Shown piece after piece: positions 1-10,050 of a stretch of DNA of 64,000 nucleotides. The notes beneath the pieces were generated by a model that searched no databases, was not told the origin of the DNA, and was given only the letters and a program-made list of their open reading frames with translations. The stretch covers positions 18,544 to 82,543 of the forward strand of contig JAGFNK010000216.1 of NCBI GenBank assembly GCA_025769875.1. The letters run 5' to 3'. The DNA comes from Russula earlei (lineage: Eukaryota > Basidiomycota > Agaricomycetes > Russulales > Russulaceae). Both the position numbers and the translations under genes were made by a program. Position 1 is the first letter of the stretch. The number at the start of each line of letters is the position of its first letter.

Positions 1-1375
1 GTCGATTTTAGACCGGGTGACAATCAACACGCTCCCTGCTGATGTTCTAGTGGATATATTCCATTTCTATGTGATCGTGGATTACTGGGGCACAAGCAAG
101 AACGAATGGCACACACTGGTCCATGTATGTCAAAGATGGCGACATGTTGTTTTTGCATCGCCACGTCGCCTGAACCTGCAACTTGCGTACACAGGAAAGA
201 GACCGATGTCTGAGATGCTGGACGTCTGGCCAGCCTTGCCTGTGGAGATAAGCTATGGTTCCGACTTGTCGAACCGCTGGGAGAACTTAGTTTGTGCCCT
301 CGAATCGGAGCACCGCCATCGCATATGTAAAATCTACTTGTTGGACATTCCAACATCAACATGGGAAAGATTCTCAGCAGCGATGCAGAAACCATTCCCG
401 GAGCTGACATTCATGGTGTTTTCGGTAGCAACAAACACTGTGACGCCCCTTCCGGATTCGTTCTTGGGCGGGTCTGCCCCACTTCTGCGAGAACTCTGGT
501 TGGATTGTTCGTTTCCAGGAACTCCTAAACTACTTTTGTCCTCCAATCAACTTGTCGTTCTTTACCTTTGGAATATTCCCAACTCTGGTTACATTTCTCC
601 CCAGGATGTGGGCACCGCCCTGTCGGTCATGTCCAGACTTGAAATCTTTCAGCTTGGATTCCAATCCCCTCTATATCCGGCAAGTGGACCTCCACCTCCG
701 CTCACACGCTCTGTCCTCCCCGCTCTCACACAACTTACGTTCCAAGGCGTTCACGAGTACTTGGAGGACTTACTGGCCCAAATCGAGGCTCCCCTTCTCA
801 TCACACTCCACGTAACATTCTTCATGGACATCGACTTTATCCTCCCACAACTCCACCGGTTGATCAGTCAAACAGAATCGTTCAATTCATGTGACAGAGC
901 AACCGTGCGCACTTCCGATCGTGCAATTCAATTCGCGATTTTCGGAGAATCACTTCAATTTACGGCCCTCTTCTTAGAAGTCAGCTGCAGACAGTTGGAT
1001 TGGCAACTTGCATCGCTGGGCCAGGTCTGCAGCTCATCCTTTCCCTTTCTCTCCACTTTGGTACACCTCGACATCATGGATGATGATGTTCCTCAATCAC
1101 ACTGGAAAGATGACATGGAAACCACTCAATGGCTGGAACTCCTGGCCCCGTTTACTGCTCTGAGTGATCTGCGCCTAACCCATCAAGTTGCGCCACCTGT
1201 CTGCCAAGCGCTAGAAGAGCTCACGGGAGAAAGAATAACAGAAGTCTTACCCGCGCTCCAGAACATTTTCTTGGAGGGCCTCGACCCATTAGGATCAGTT
1301 CCGAAATATATTGAAGGATTCGTCGCTGCGCGAATACTCTCTGGTCACCCTGTGGTTGTCCATTGTGGGGAATAG
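1..1375 (+). CDS. F-box protein, 5' end cut by window edge (paralogue 1)
   Basis: The reading frame is open from base 2 to the stop at 1373-1375, so the gene continues upstream of the window. The only start-like codon near the edge is a GTG at 17, which is not a credible eukaryotic start. The first about 50 residues form an F-box-like helix set (INTLPADVLVDIFHFY, then CQRWRHVVFASPRRLNL), which in this family docks to SKP1 of an SCF ubiquitin ligase. The rest is a leucine-rich solenoid-like region typical of the expanded basidiomycete F-box families, probably the substrate side. It is a close tandem paralogue of the gene ending at 5391, but an earlier stop (after HCGE) removes the last dozen residues of that copy. 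Substrate unknown. Confidence 0.85.
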   Translation, partial: SILDRVTINTLPADVLVDIFHFYVIVDYWGTSKNEWHTLVHVCQRWRHVVFASPRRLNLQLAYTGKRPMSEMLDVWPALPVEISYGSDLSNRWENLVCALESEHRHRICKIYLLDIPTSTWERFSAAMQKPFPELTFMVFSVATNTVTPLPDSFLGGSAPLLRELWLDCSFPGTPKLLLSSNQLVVLYLWNIPNSGYISPQDVGTALSVMSRLEIFQLGFQSPLYPASGPPPPLTRSVLPALTQLTFQGVHEYLEDLLAQIEAPLLITLHVTFFMDIDFILPQLHRLISQTESFNSCDRATVRTSDRAIQFAIFGESLQFTALFLEVSCRQLDWQLASLGQVCSSSFPFLSTLVHLDIMDDDVPQSHWKDDMETTQWLELLAPFTALSDLRLTHQVAPPVCQALEELTGERITEVLPALQNIFLEGLDPLGSVPKYIEGFVAARILSGHPVVVHCGE

Positions 1376-1487
1376 GACCTAGGCAGGATCGATGAGTTCT
1401 TTATGCTCCCCATCTAATTAATATCTGATGTCATTAACATTCTGTGCGATTGTCCTTATTTGACTCGAGTCCCTCTAGTTACTGTAC

Positions 1488-2099
1488 TGTAAGGATACCC
1501 TTGCGGCGTTACGTGCGAATTGGATCGGAATCGCCCTACCGGAACGTGCGCGTCGACACACACACACACACACGCTATCTCTTTCTCTCCCTCTCTCGCT
1601 CGCACACACACTCTTTGCCTTGAACGTCCACGCGAGACGCATCCGCACATCGTCAACGACCCCGCCTTCGCCTATACGCCGACAAAACCCCAAAACGAAT
1701 GGCCGAAGAATATCGACCGACGTCACCTCCCTCGTTTCCAGTGAACGGCATTTCCTCCTCCATTTCCGCCTGTCCGACCCTGCTCCTTTCCCCTCTTAGT
1801 TACTTTTCCTTTCCTTCTAGTTAGATCTTCGTATCGATCGTTCTTGACTACGCGCGCGCCCCGCTCGTCTCGCGTTTCAGGGTATTTGTCTTATTCTTCC
1901 CTCTTTCTCCTTAGCTGCCACCTAGTCTTTTCATGTATATAGGTTTGCCTCTACCTTCGAGTACGGTACATAGCATACGTGCCCCGCCCCGCCCATACCT
2001 ATCGAATAGAAGCCGTTCCCCCTCTTCCTCTCCTTTCTCTACCCATACTCACGCCCACCGTTAACGCAGTCAAAGGCACGCCAACGTGTCTGTCTTCAG
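1488..2099. repeat. About 610-bp segment present only in the 3' flank of F-box copy 1
   Basis: Sequence after copy 1 (to about 1487) and again from about 2100 to 2330 resembles the continuous 3' flank of copy 2 (about 5450-5690). The intervening 610 bp has no counterpart there. It holds a (CA)n microsatellite at about 1556-1573 and long pyrimidine-rich stretches. No coding potential was recognised. It is either an insertion into copy 1 or a deletion from copy 2. Confidence 0.5.
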
Positions 2100-2335
2100 T
2101 GCCATTACTCAGATCTCGTTCTTCTAACCTCGTGTGATACCTTGAATTCAATGCAGAACACAACCGCCGTTATACATCTGTTGATGTTTCTTCCAAGCAT
2201 GCATTTGTGCTCACGTCCCTTGTCGATTCTATCAACATCATATAGTTCTTCAGGCACCCACACACATAATCACACTGCATCGAGTATAAATATAAATCAC
2301 AACAATAAATCCATATTGATATCTCTGACACCAGA
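2100..2335 (+). repeat. Duplicated F-box 3' flank, matching about 5460-5690
   Basis: The segment around 2108-2330 aligns with 5465-5670 (shared blocks such as CAGATCT, GTTTCTTCC, TGCTCAC and AATACATCCATATTGA, with small changes). This shows that the tandem duplication included non-coding DNA downstream of the F-box gene. Similarity is lost after about 2335. Confidence 0.55.
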
Positions 2336-2399
2336 GGAACATCCACTTCCATCCCTACATCAGGAAAAACCTCCTTTGCTAGCAAGGAGCTAGTGACAG

Positions 2400-3540
2400 A
2401 ATAATTTAGCAATAAGCAAAATAAGGCAAATAATAATGTAATAGCTGTCAGTAACTGTCAGTAAGTCCCACTCAATCACTCAATCACTATGCATCAAAAG
2501 TATGGTGGCTAAGTGCATACTGTTACCAAGTGGTTTGGGGTCTGGAAGATGCCAGACACTCAAACTATGGACTGCATCATTTGCATCATGTGTGCATCAG
2601 ATCTTGACTGTTTATGTTCCTTGATAATGCATTTGGAACACATTGATTGTATCTTCCTGAAGATGTGTTACAGAACCAATGAATCATGTTGCTTCTGTTT
2701 TAGATGTGCCTGTACTGCTACATATGTCGTTTCCTGATTAGGAAAGTACTTAAGACACCAAGATTGCTTCTATGGAAGCACTTAATGCTTCCAGCACCAA
2801 GATTGTTTACAGCAGAAGCAACTATTGCTTCTATGAACTATCTTTGCTACTATAGCACCAACCAGTACTTACAGTAGCAAGAACCTTATCCCTGAGGGCT
2901 ATATAAAGCCCCTCTCATCTTGTTGACATACTCTAGAAGGACATAACACTCCTTCCCCTCCATGAGTATTGCTTGCTTGACTCAAGCATATCTGCATTGG
3001 TAGGACACATTCATAGATGCAACCATTGATCTTATTTAAGGCACTTTGGAGCCTTAACATCTGTCCCATGCTCACAGACCCTAGTCTGAGGAGTAGGATC
3101 CCTGTAGTTTGTAGCATTTGATGCCCAGTAGCTACCATCTCAAATAAAAAGGAAGTCAACTTTTGCCACTGCATTAAACCTTCTCATCTGCCTGTGTGAA
3201 CTATTCCTTCAAAAATACACACACATGTTCTCTCTCTCTTTCACACACACATTGCATTTCCAGGGTGCAACCTTGCTCTCCCCTGCTCCTTTCCACTCCT
3301 ACCCACCCTCGGATCAAGTCACACAAACTCAGTGTGCCCCAGATAGGCTCTACATGTGCACTACACCAATGCATATTTTATTTTCTGCCCCATAAAATAA
3401 CTTGACATAGAGTAGTATAAGTGTGAGAAAGCTGACCGTTACTTATCTGATCTGATCTTATCAATATTACCATTTTAGGAAAGTCAGTGTTGGGTTGGGG
3501 GAAGAGTAGTAAGGGAAGGGGACTTGGCGACGGGTGACAC
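2400..3540. repeat. Gene-free spacer; possible solo LTR around 2520-3360
   Basis: No gene is recognisable. The middle part looks like a retrotransposon LTR. It is AT-rich with short internal direct repeats (GATTGCTTCTATG-type units at about 2760-2840), has a TATATAAAG box near 2901 and is followed by leader-like sequence. Clear TG...CA ends with a target duplication could not be fixed, so the LTR call is tentative and its bounds are approximate. Confidence 0.3.
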
Positions 3541-3978
3541 CGCCTCTATCACAGGCGGCCGAGGAACGAACCATTACCGCGGCTTCGACATCTCAGCCGC
3601 GGCGCAGTCGTCCGAGGGTCGCACGAAGGCTAGATAGCATGTATATAGAAGGCTTGTCCTAAGACCAAGAGAGGGCAAGTCGAATCTTTCGTCGCACCCC
3701 CTTACCCCAGACCCACGCTCAATCCTAACTGATGAGCTTTCGCCTGTGAGTCGAGCGAGTTTCACCATGCCTGAAGTGAGTAATCTATAGTCCTATTCGG
3801 CGACTCCGTTATCACGTCTCCTCATTATGTACTGGCTTCATCCAGTCATTATTGCCTTGCACCGTACGCTCTTTGATTACGATCGGTGGTCCCTGCCGAG
3901 CCTCGTTGGAAGCAAGTCCTTGTGAACATCGCCAGGGTGTGTATTTTTTGTTCAGTGTCCATAACGACCACTGACCAG

Positions 3979-5391
3979 TCGATTTTAGACCCGGTGACAA
4001 TCAACACGCTCCCTGATCATGTCCTAGTGGAAATATTCCATTTCTATATGATCATGGAAGAGTGGAGCTTTGAGATGAACGAATGGCACACACTGGTCCA
4101 TGCGTGTCAAAGATGGCGACGTGTCATGTTTGCATCGCCTCGTCGCCTGAACCTGCGTCTTTGGTACGCAGGAAAGAGACCGATGTCCGAGATGCTGGAC
4201 GTCTGGCCAGTCTTGCCTGTGGCGGTAGGTAATAATAGTGCCTTCGACCAGTCGAGTTCCTGGGAAAACATAGCTGTTGCCCTCGAATCGGAGCACCGCC
4301 ATCGCATATGTCAAATCCAGTTGTGGAGCATTCCAACATCAGAATGGGAAAGACTCGCAGCAGCGATGCAGAATCCATTCCCGAAACTGACACATCTGTG
4401 GTTATTCACAGGATACGACACTGTGACGTCCCTTCCGGATTCGTTCTTGGGCGGATCCGCCCCACTTCTGCGATTTCTCAGGTTGGAGAATTGTCCGTTT
4501 CCAGGACTTCCTAAAGTACTCTTGTCCTCCAATCAACTTGTCACTCTTTTTCTTTTTAATATACCCAACTCTGGTTACATTTCCCTCCAGGATTTGGTCA
4601 CCGCCCTGTCGGTCTTGTCCAGACTTGAATTCCTTCGCCTTGAATTCAGATCCTCTCGATATCCGGCAAGACCTCCACCTCCGCTCACACGCTCAGTCCT
4701 CCCCGCTCTCACCACCCTTTATTTCCACGGCGTTCACGAGTACTTGGAAGACTTACTGGCCCAAATCGAGGTTCCCCTTCTCGAGGTACTCGACGTAGCA
4801 TTCTCCATGGACATCAACTTTGTCCTCCCACAATTCCACCGGCTGATCAGTCAAGTAGAATCGTTCAATTCATGTGACAGAGCAACCGTGCACATTCACG
4901 ATTTCATAATTCAATTCCAAATTTTCACAGGCACAAATACGCTTCCGGAGCTCAAGTTAGAAATCCGGTGCATAAAGTTGGATTGGCAGCTTGCATCGCT
5001 GGCCCAGATTTGCAGCTCATCCTTTCCCTTTCTCTCCACTTTGGTACACCTCGACATCATGGATTTTGGCTTTCAACCACACTGGACAGATGACATGGAA
5101 ACCACTCAATGGCTGGAACTCCTGGCTCCGTTTACTGCTATGAAGGATCTGCACCTAACCCATCAAGTTGCACCACATGTCTGCCAAGCGCTGGAAGAGC
5201 TCGCGGGAGAAAGAGTAACAGAAATCTTACCCGCGCTCCAGAACATTTTCTTGGAGGGCCACAAGTCATTGGGATCAGTTCCGAAATATATTGAAGGATT
5301 CGTCGCCACGCGAAACCTCTCTGGTCACCCTGTGGCTGTCCACCGTTGGGACATAGGCCGCGGGATTGATGATGAGTTGCTGCCAATCTAA
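3979..5391 (+). CDS. F-box protein, paralogue 2
   Basis: An F-box-like N-terminus (INTLPDHVLVEIFHFY...CQRWRRVMFASPRRLNL) is followed by about 400 residues of leucine-rich repeat-like sequence, ending at 5389-5391. The family acts as substrate receptors of SCF E3 ligases; the target is unknown. Position 3979 is the inferred first base of the main exon, after a plausible acceptor CTGACCAG that corresponds to the point where copy 1 enters the window. The true ATG must lie upstream across at least one intron; the ATG at 3767 followed by GTGAGT is one candidate. The open frame back to a GTG at 3886 probably includes intron sequence. It is a tandem paralogue of the gene ending at 1375, with a slightly longer C-terminus. 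Confidence 0.8.
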   Translation, partial: SILDPVTINTLPDHVLVEIFHFYMIMEEWSFEMNEWHTLVHACQRWRRVMFASPRRLNLRLWYAGKRPMSEMLDVWPVLPVAVGNNSAFDQSSSWENIAVALESEHRHRICQIQLWSIPTSEWERLAAAMQNPFPKLTHLWLFTGYDTVTSLPDSFLGGSAPLLRFLRLENCPFPGLPKVLLSSNQLVTLFLFNIPNSGYISLQDLVTALSVLSRLEFLRLEFRSSRYPARPPPPLTRSVLPALTTLYFHGVHEYLEDLLAQIEVPLLEVLDVAFSMDINFVLPQFHRLISQVESFNSCDRATVHIHDFIIQFQIFTGTNTLPELKLEIRCIKLDWQLASLAQICSSSFPFLSTLVHLDIMDFGFQPHWTDDMETTQWLELLAPFTAMKDLHLTHQVAPHVCQALEELAGERVTEILPALQNIFLEGHKSLGSVPKYIEGFVATRNLSGHPVAVHRWDIGRGIDDELLPI

Positions 5392-5722
5392 TTAGCGTCT
5401 GATCCCATTTGCCTTCTGTGGGATTGTTATTACCTGACTCCAAGCACCCTTGTTACTGTACCATTACACAGATCTTGTCCTTTGAATCCAATAGTTCTTG
5501 CTATTTGGAAACACTCATCCATTGAAGTTTCTTCCGAGCGCATACTCATGCTCACTTCCCTTGATAATTGTAAACAATGTCGCGCGGTTCTTGAGGCACC
5601 TACACGCAAGGATCGAATCGAATATGATCGCAGCAATACATCCATATTGACCTCCGAATCTATCTCTGATTTGCAATGCCTCGATAAAGTATCGAAGAGT
5701 AACGATACTTGTGTTGTGCCAA

Positions 5723-6425
5723 TCATACTACAGAGGTACGCGAGCCCGCTAAACGGTCCATGAGCTGAGGAAACACGTGGCCGTCGCACGAGTGAGCGTG
5801 AAATAGCCGGGGTGAAAGGCGAGGAAGGGTGGCGTACGGGGCGGATGAAGGGTAGATTCAACAACTGGCCAATGAACGGCAATTGGCGGAGGAAGGTGAG
5901 GATGACAGGGAAGAAGTCGCTGAAAACAGGTCAAGAGGGGACGGTGACGCCAGACACGGACGGGGCACGCACCCGAAAAGGTTGAGGAAACCGAACATCT
6001 CGACCAACACGCCGATCGCGGGCCATTTGAGAAAGACGAGGAGGATGCCGCCGAGGAAGCAGACGGTCCCGCGCAGCTTGTTCCTGCGGGCGAAAAAGTA
6101 GAACGTCTTTTGCGGGCCGATGATGAGGAAGAGGCCGCCGAGGAAGAGGATCTGCACGCGAATGGGGGGGGGGGGGGTCAGTCAAGAGTCAGGACCGGTA
6201 GACGGGAGACTGGAGGGAAAAGGAAATGGGAAGCGTATTGCGCACGTTTCCGAGGGCGAGGAGGGCGCCGTCAAACAAGAGCATGACGCCGAGCATCATG
6301 AAGAACACGCCGAAGGAGGTCAGCCCGACGCCGATTTCTGCAAGGGGGCCACATAATCATTGGTCAATGAGCACTTTTGCGTTTGAATGGGAGGATTCCA
6401 GACTTTGCATGTCTGTCAGCCACAT
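5723..6425 (-). CDS. GOT1: Got1-family vesicle transport protein
   Basis: Small tetraspan protein of ER-Golgi/Golgi membranes that facilitates vesicle transport and fusion. Five exons join cleanly on the minus strand: 6425-6404, 6337-6246, 6151-5973, 5919-5838 and 5764-5723, totalling 138 residues, the usual Got1 length. The start [20 protein letters not shown] and the core [33 protein letters not shown] and GFLNLFGDFFP are diagnostic. The four hydrophobic segments are visible. All introns are short with GT-AG ends. It is divergent from the ferredoxin reductase gene and tail-to-tail with F-box copy 2. The frame is intact. Confidence 0.95.
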
Positions 6426-6842
6426 GTTGATTTGAAGGAGTGAGCAGAGCCAAAAAATGATAATCGAAAGCTGTTGACGGCGTGGCTGGAAGAACGATGA
6501 CGTGAGGTTGTCGTTGTCAGCTTGGTAAACACCTCTCCTCGCGAATCACAAACCCACCCAGACCCACCAGACCCACACAGCGCGTTCGTAATCGAGCTTT
6601 GCGGACGTTGGAAATAAAATATCTCTTACTCGGGACAAGCAATACTGCTGAATCCGACGTACGCGGTACTTCCTTCCGTTAGAAAATGAAATGGGGAAGG
6701 GGAATAATCTTTGTTTGCCGTATCAGGGCGAGCTCGAAGCCCTTCAGCACCAGTCAGGCGAATGTACTAGTACCCGATACCGAAGTTAGCGGGACAAGTC
6801 GTGTGTGTTCTGCGCAACGCCGACACGAGCCACTCCCAAACG
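6426..6842. promoter_or_regulatory. Divergent promoter region, GOT1 / ferredoxin reductase
   Basis: A 417-bp spacer separates the two head-to-head start codons. No TATA box is evident on either side, consistent with housekeeping expression. No other gene is visible. Confidence 0.4.
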
Positions 6843-8138
6843 ATGGCACCTCTCAAGTTGGCCATCATCGGCGGTGGCCCGTCAGCGTTCTACGTCGCCT
6901 CTCGTTTGCTGTCACTCTTCCCGAAGGACGAGCCGCTCGCCTCCCAGTTGAGGATACACATCTATGATAGGTTATGGGCACCACACGGCCTCGTACGGTA
7001 CGGCGTTGCCCCAGACCATCCCGAGGTCAAGGTATGTGTGTTCCCGCCCGGTCCCCCCGTCCTTTCAAACGCGATCCCGCTCTCGCAGAACTGCACGCAC
7101 AAGTTTGACGAGGTCGCGGCGGACCCTCGCCTGCGCTTCTTTGGCAACGTCCAGGTTGGACCCCAGACGCCTCCGGCGATCGCGCATTCCCTTCCGATAT
7201 CCCTCTCCGCCCTGAGGCCCCACTACACGCACCTCCTCCTTTCCACCGGCTGCACCGTGCCCACCCTGCACGCGGCCTTGCCCCCGTCCGACCGGACGAT
7301 CCCCGCGCTCTCGCTCGTCCACTGGTACACGCAACACCCGACGCGCCCCTCGCCGCCACCGCTGCACAGGACCGAGCACGTGTCCGTGATCGGCCAGGGC
7401 AACGTCGCGCTCGACGTCGCGCGCATGCTGCTCACGCCGCCCGACGTCCTCGACAGGTACGACGTCCCGGCGTCGGTCCTCGACGTCCTCCATCGTTCCG
7501 CCGTTCGCCACGTGTCCATCATCGGACGGCGTGGCCCGCTCCAAGCGGCCTTCACGACCAAGGAGCTGCGCGAGCTGACGACCCTCCCCGGCGCGTCCAT
7601 GCTCCCTCTCGCTCCCGAGCTCGTCGCGTCTCCGCCCGCAGGCACGAAGCTCACCCGCCAGCAATCGCGCATCCTCCAAATATTGCAACAACGCGCCCAG
7701 ACGACGACGACGACGACTCCCGGCGCCGCCACCGCCGAGAGGACATGGTCCCTCGACTTTTTCCGCTCGCCGACAGGCTTCACGTCGGACGGGCGACATC
7801 TCGCGCTCGCGCACACCGCGCTCGACGAGCGCTCGCGCGCGGTGCCGACGGGCGCGACCTCTCAGCTGCGCACCGACCTCGTCGTGACCGCGCTGGGGCA
7901 CCACGCGGACCCCGAGTCGGCCTACTACGACCCCGCGTCGGGCCACCTGCGCACGGACCGCGGTCGCGTGCTGGACGCCACGGGTCGCGCGCTGCGTCGC
8001 GTCTACGCGTCCGGATGGGCGGCGACGGGCGCGCGCGGGGTGCTCGCGGCGACGATGATCGACGCGTACGCGGTCGCGGACGCCATCCTCGGGGACCACT
8101 TTGGCGACTCGTCTGGCGCCGCCGGAGCGGGGTGCTCG

Positions 8139-8169
<31 letters not shown>

Positions 8170-8369
8170 TCGTTTCGTCGTCCGATGTGGATCCGGAGAG
8201 CGTGCCGCGGGAGATCGAGGAGGGCGTGAGGGATAAACGTATCGTGCGGTACGATCAGTGGAAGAAGGTTGATGCGGAAGAAGTGCGGCGTGGCGAAGAA
8301 GGGAAGGAGCGGGAAAGGATGGGGTGGGAGGAAGCGCGCGATTTTTTGACGCGGACGGCGGCGTGGTAG
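6843..8369 (+). CDS. ARH1: Mitochondrial NADPH:adrenodoxin (ferredoxin) oxidoreductase
   Basis: FAD/NADPH flavoprotein that passes electrons from NADPH to mitochondrial ferredoxin for Fe-S cluster and heme A synthesis. The N-terminal FAD dinucleotide fold (LAIIGGGPSAFYVASRLL) is followed by HGLVRYGVAPDHPEVK, the NADP site (VIGQGNVALDVARML, IIGRRGPLQAAFT) and the C-terminal GWAATGARGVLAATMIDA. The start is the ATG at 6843; upstream in-frame sequence is non-coding. One 57-nt intron (7032-7088) is divisible by three and stop-free, giving 489 residues when removed. The C-terminus has a run of nine Asp (around 8140-8165) and a charged tail, somewhat unusual for the family. Local GC is much higher than in the neighbours. 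Confidence 0.93.
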
Positions 8370-8781
8370 AGAGTCCAAGTCGAGTCCGAGTCGTGCGCGC
8401 TGTCGTTTGCGTTTGCATAATACGAACGAGTCCCACGAAGGGTGCGCTGATTATCTCGTCTTCCGTGAGCTGAGCATTGTCATCATTCCCCATTCGTCGT
8501 CAAAGAGTCCCACCACGAGCGCCTCCTCGTCATCACCATTAGCATCCCCGGCCAAGAATAGCCTGTTCTCTTGGTCGCCGCAGTAGGTCAGTCATCGGAC
8601 CTTTACTCTTGGTTGCACATGCCTTTGCGCCTCGCTACGCCACCAAAGAACAACGCCGCATGGGACGCCCCATAGGCTGCATCGCTGTCTCCCTGGGAGC
8701 TTGCTGGATAAATACCCCCCCTTCATTCCTGACCAGACACCATCAACCCACTTCCTCATCCATCCACACAACACACATATC
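8370..8781. promoter_or_regulatory. Intergenic region with TATA-like box before the NmrA-like gene
   Basis: No gene is seen. A GGATAAATACC motif at about 8704-8714 lies roughly 70 bp before the ATG at 8782 and is the best core-promoter candidate. Confidence 0.4.
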
Positions 8782-9830
8782 ATGTCTGGCTACAAGAAGT
8801 TCGCAATCGTCGGTGCCGGCAACGTCGGCGGCTTCATCGCGGAGGAGCTCCTCAAGAAGAAGGACGCGGGCAAAATCGACGAGGTCGTCATCGTCTCGCG
8901 CCCCGTACGTCCCCCCCCGCTCGTTCCTCGCAACCGGCGAGCTAACTGACCCGATGCAGGAATCCGTCGACAAGGAGCAAAACAAGACCCTGGCCGCGCG
9001 CGGCGCACGCATCGTCGCCGCCGCGTTCGACGACGTGCCCGCGCTCACCAAGGCGCTCGCCGGCGTGCACGTCGTCATCTCCACGATCAGCCTGTTGGCC
9101 ATCGACGTGCAAGTGACCGTCGCGGAGGCCGCCAAGGCCGCCGGCGCGAGCGTTTTCGTGCCGAGCGAGTACGGCGGTCCCACGGAGAATCTGCCCGGTC
9201 CCCTCGGTGCCAAGGGCACGCTGCAGGCCAAGCTGCGCGAGGTCGGCCCGCCCACCCTCGTCGTCTACACTGGCCCGTTCGCCGATTTCGCATGGATTCC
9301 GTACGTCGTCTTCCTCCTCGCCGTTTCCCACCCCGAGGGCTGATCGGTTTTTGTCGGCCACAGAGTCGTGCATCTCGATGTGGCAAGCGGAAAGGTCTCT
9401 GTCGGTGGTGATGGCAACTCGAAGATTTCGTGGACTGCTCGTGGAGACCTCGCGCGGTTCCTTGCTCACGTCCTCGTCCACGCGCCCGCATCGCGCTTGC
9501 AGAACCAGACCCTCCGTCTCGAGGGCGATCGCGTGGTATGTCTTCTCGTCTCTTGATCAAACCCCGTCGATAAAAAATTTACCGAATGACGCCGCACAGT
9601 CGTTCAACGAGATTTTCCGAGGCTACGAGGAACGTACGGGCAAGAAGCTCGAAATAACATACCGTTCGACCGAATCTCTGCGCCAAAAGGTCGAGGAGAA
9701 CCCGTACGACTTTGACGCGGATCTGCACCTCAACTGGGCGACAGATGGCTTGGTAGGCGAGCCTGACAATGCGCTGTACCCAGACTGGAACCCCACAAAG
9801 GTGGTTGACATCATTGCGCCCAGAAAGTGA
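8782..9830 (+). CDS. NmrA-like / isoflavone-reductase-like NAD(P)-binding protein
   Basis: Atypical short-chain dehydrogenase/NmrA family protein of 288 residues in four exons: 8782-8904, 8960-9300, 9364-9535 and 9600-9830. The Rossmann nucleotide-binding loop is GAGNVGGFIAEEL near residue 9. A conserved patch FVPSEYGGPTE follows VISTISLLAIDVQ. The C-terminal half resembles substrate-pocket regions of isoflavone reductase-like proteins. Members either reduce phenolic or quinone substrates or act as redox sensors that bind transcription factors. Nothing here decides between these. All joins restore the frame without indels. The predicted location is cytosolic, as no signal or membrane segment is seen. 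Confidence 0.88.
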
Positions 9831-10050
9831 GCGGTTGCGACGGGAGATGTATCCGACGTTGCGGTTAGTCAGTTGCCGTTTGTATGTTTTTACCAACGCA
9901 GAAAAAGTAGAGCACTGCTAGAATATGGTTGATATAAACTGACTGCTTCTGTTTCCGCCTATAAGCAAAGTCATGAAAAATCTCCCTCCCTGGAAGGGGG
10001 GGAAAGGTGAATCCTAGCAAGCGTGCCGTACAGTAGATTGCCGGAGGCCA

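Noticed and set aside
3574..3768. Short antisense frame before F-box copy 2
   Set aside because: Overlaps the probable 5' region of the F-box gene and lacks protein-like features.
7065..8378. 437-codon antisense frame opposite ferredoxin reductase
   Set aside because: A by-product of the GC-rich codon use of the sense gene; no recognisable domain.
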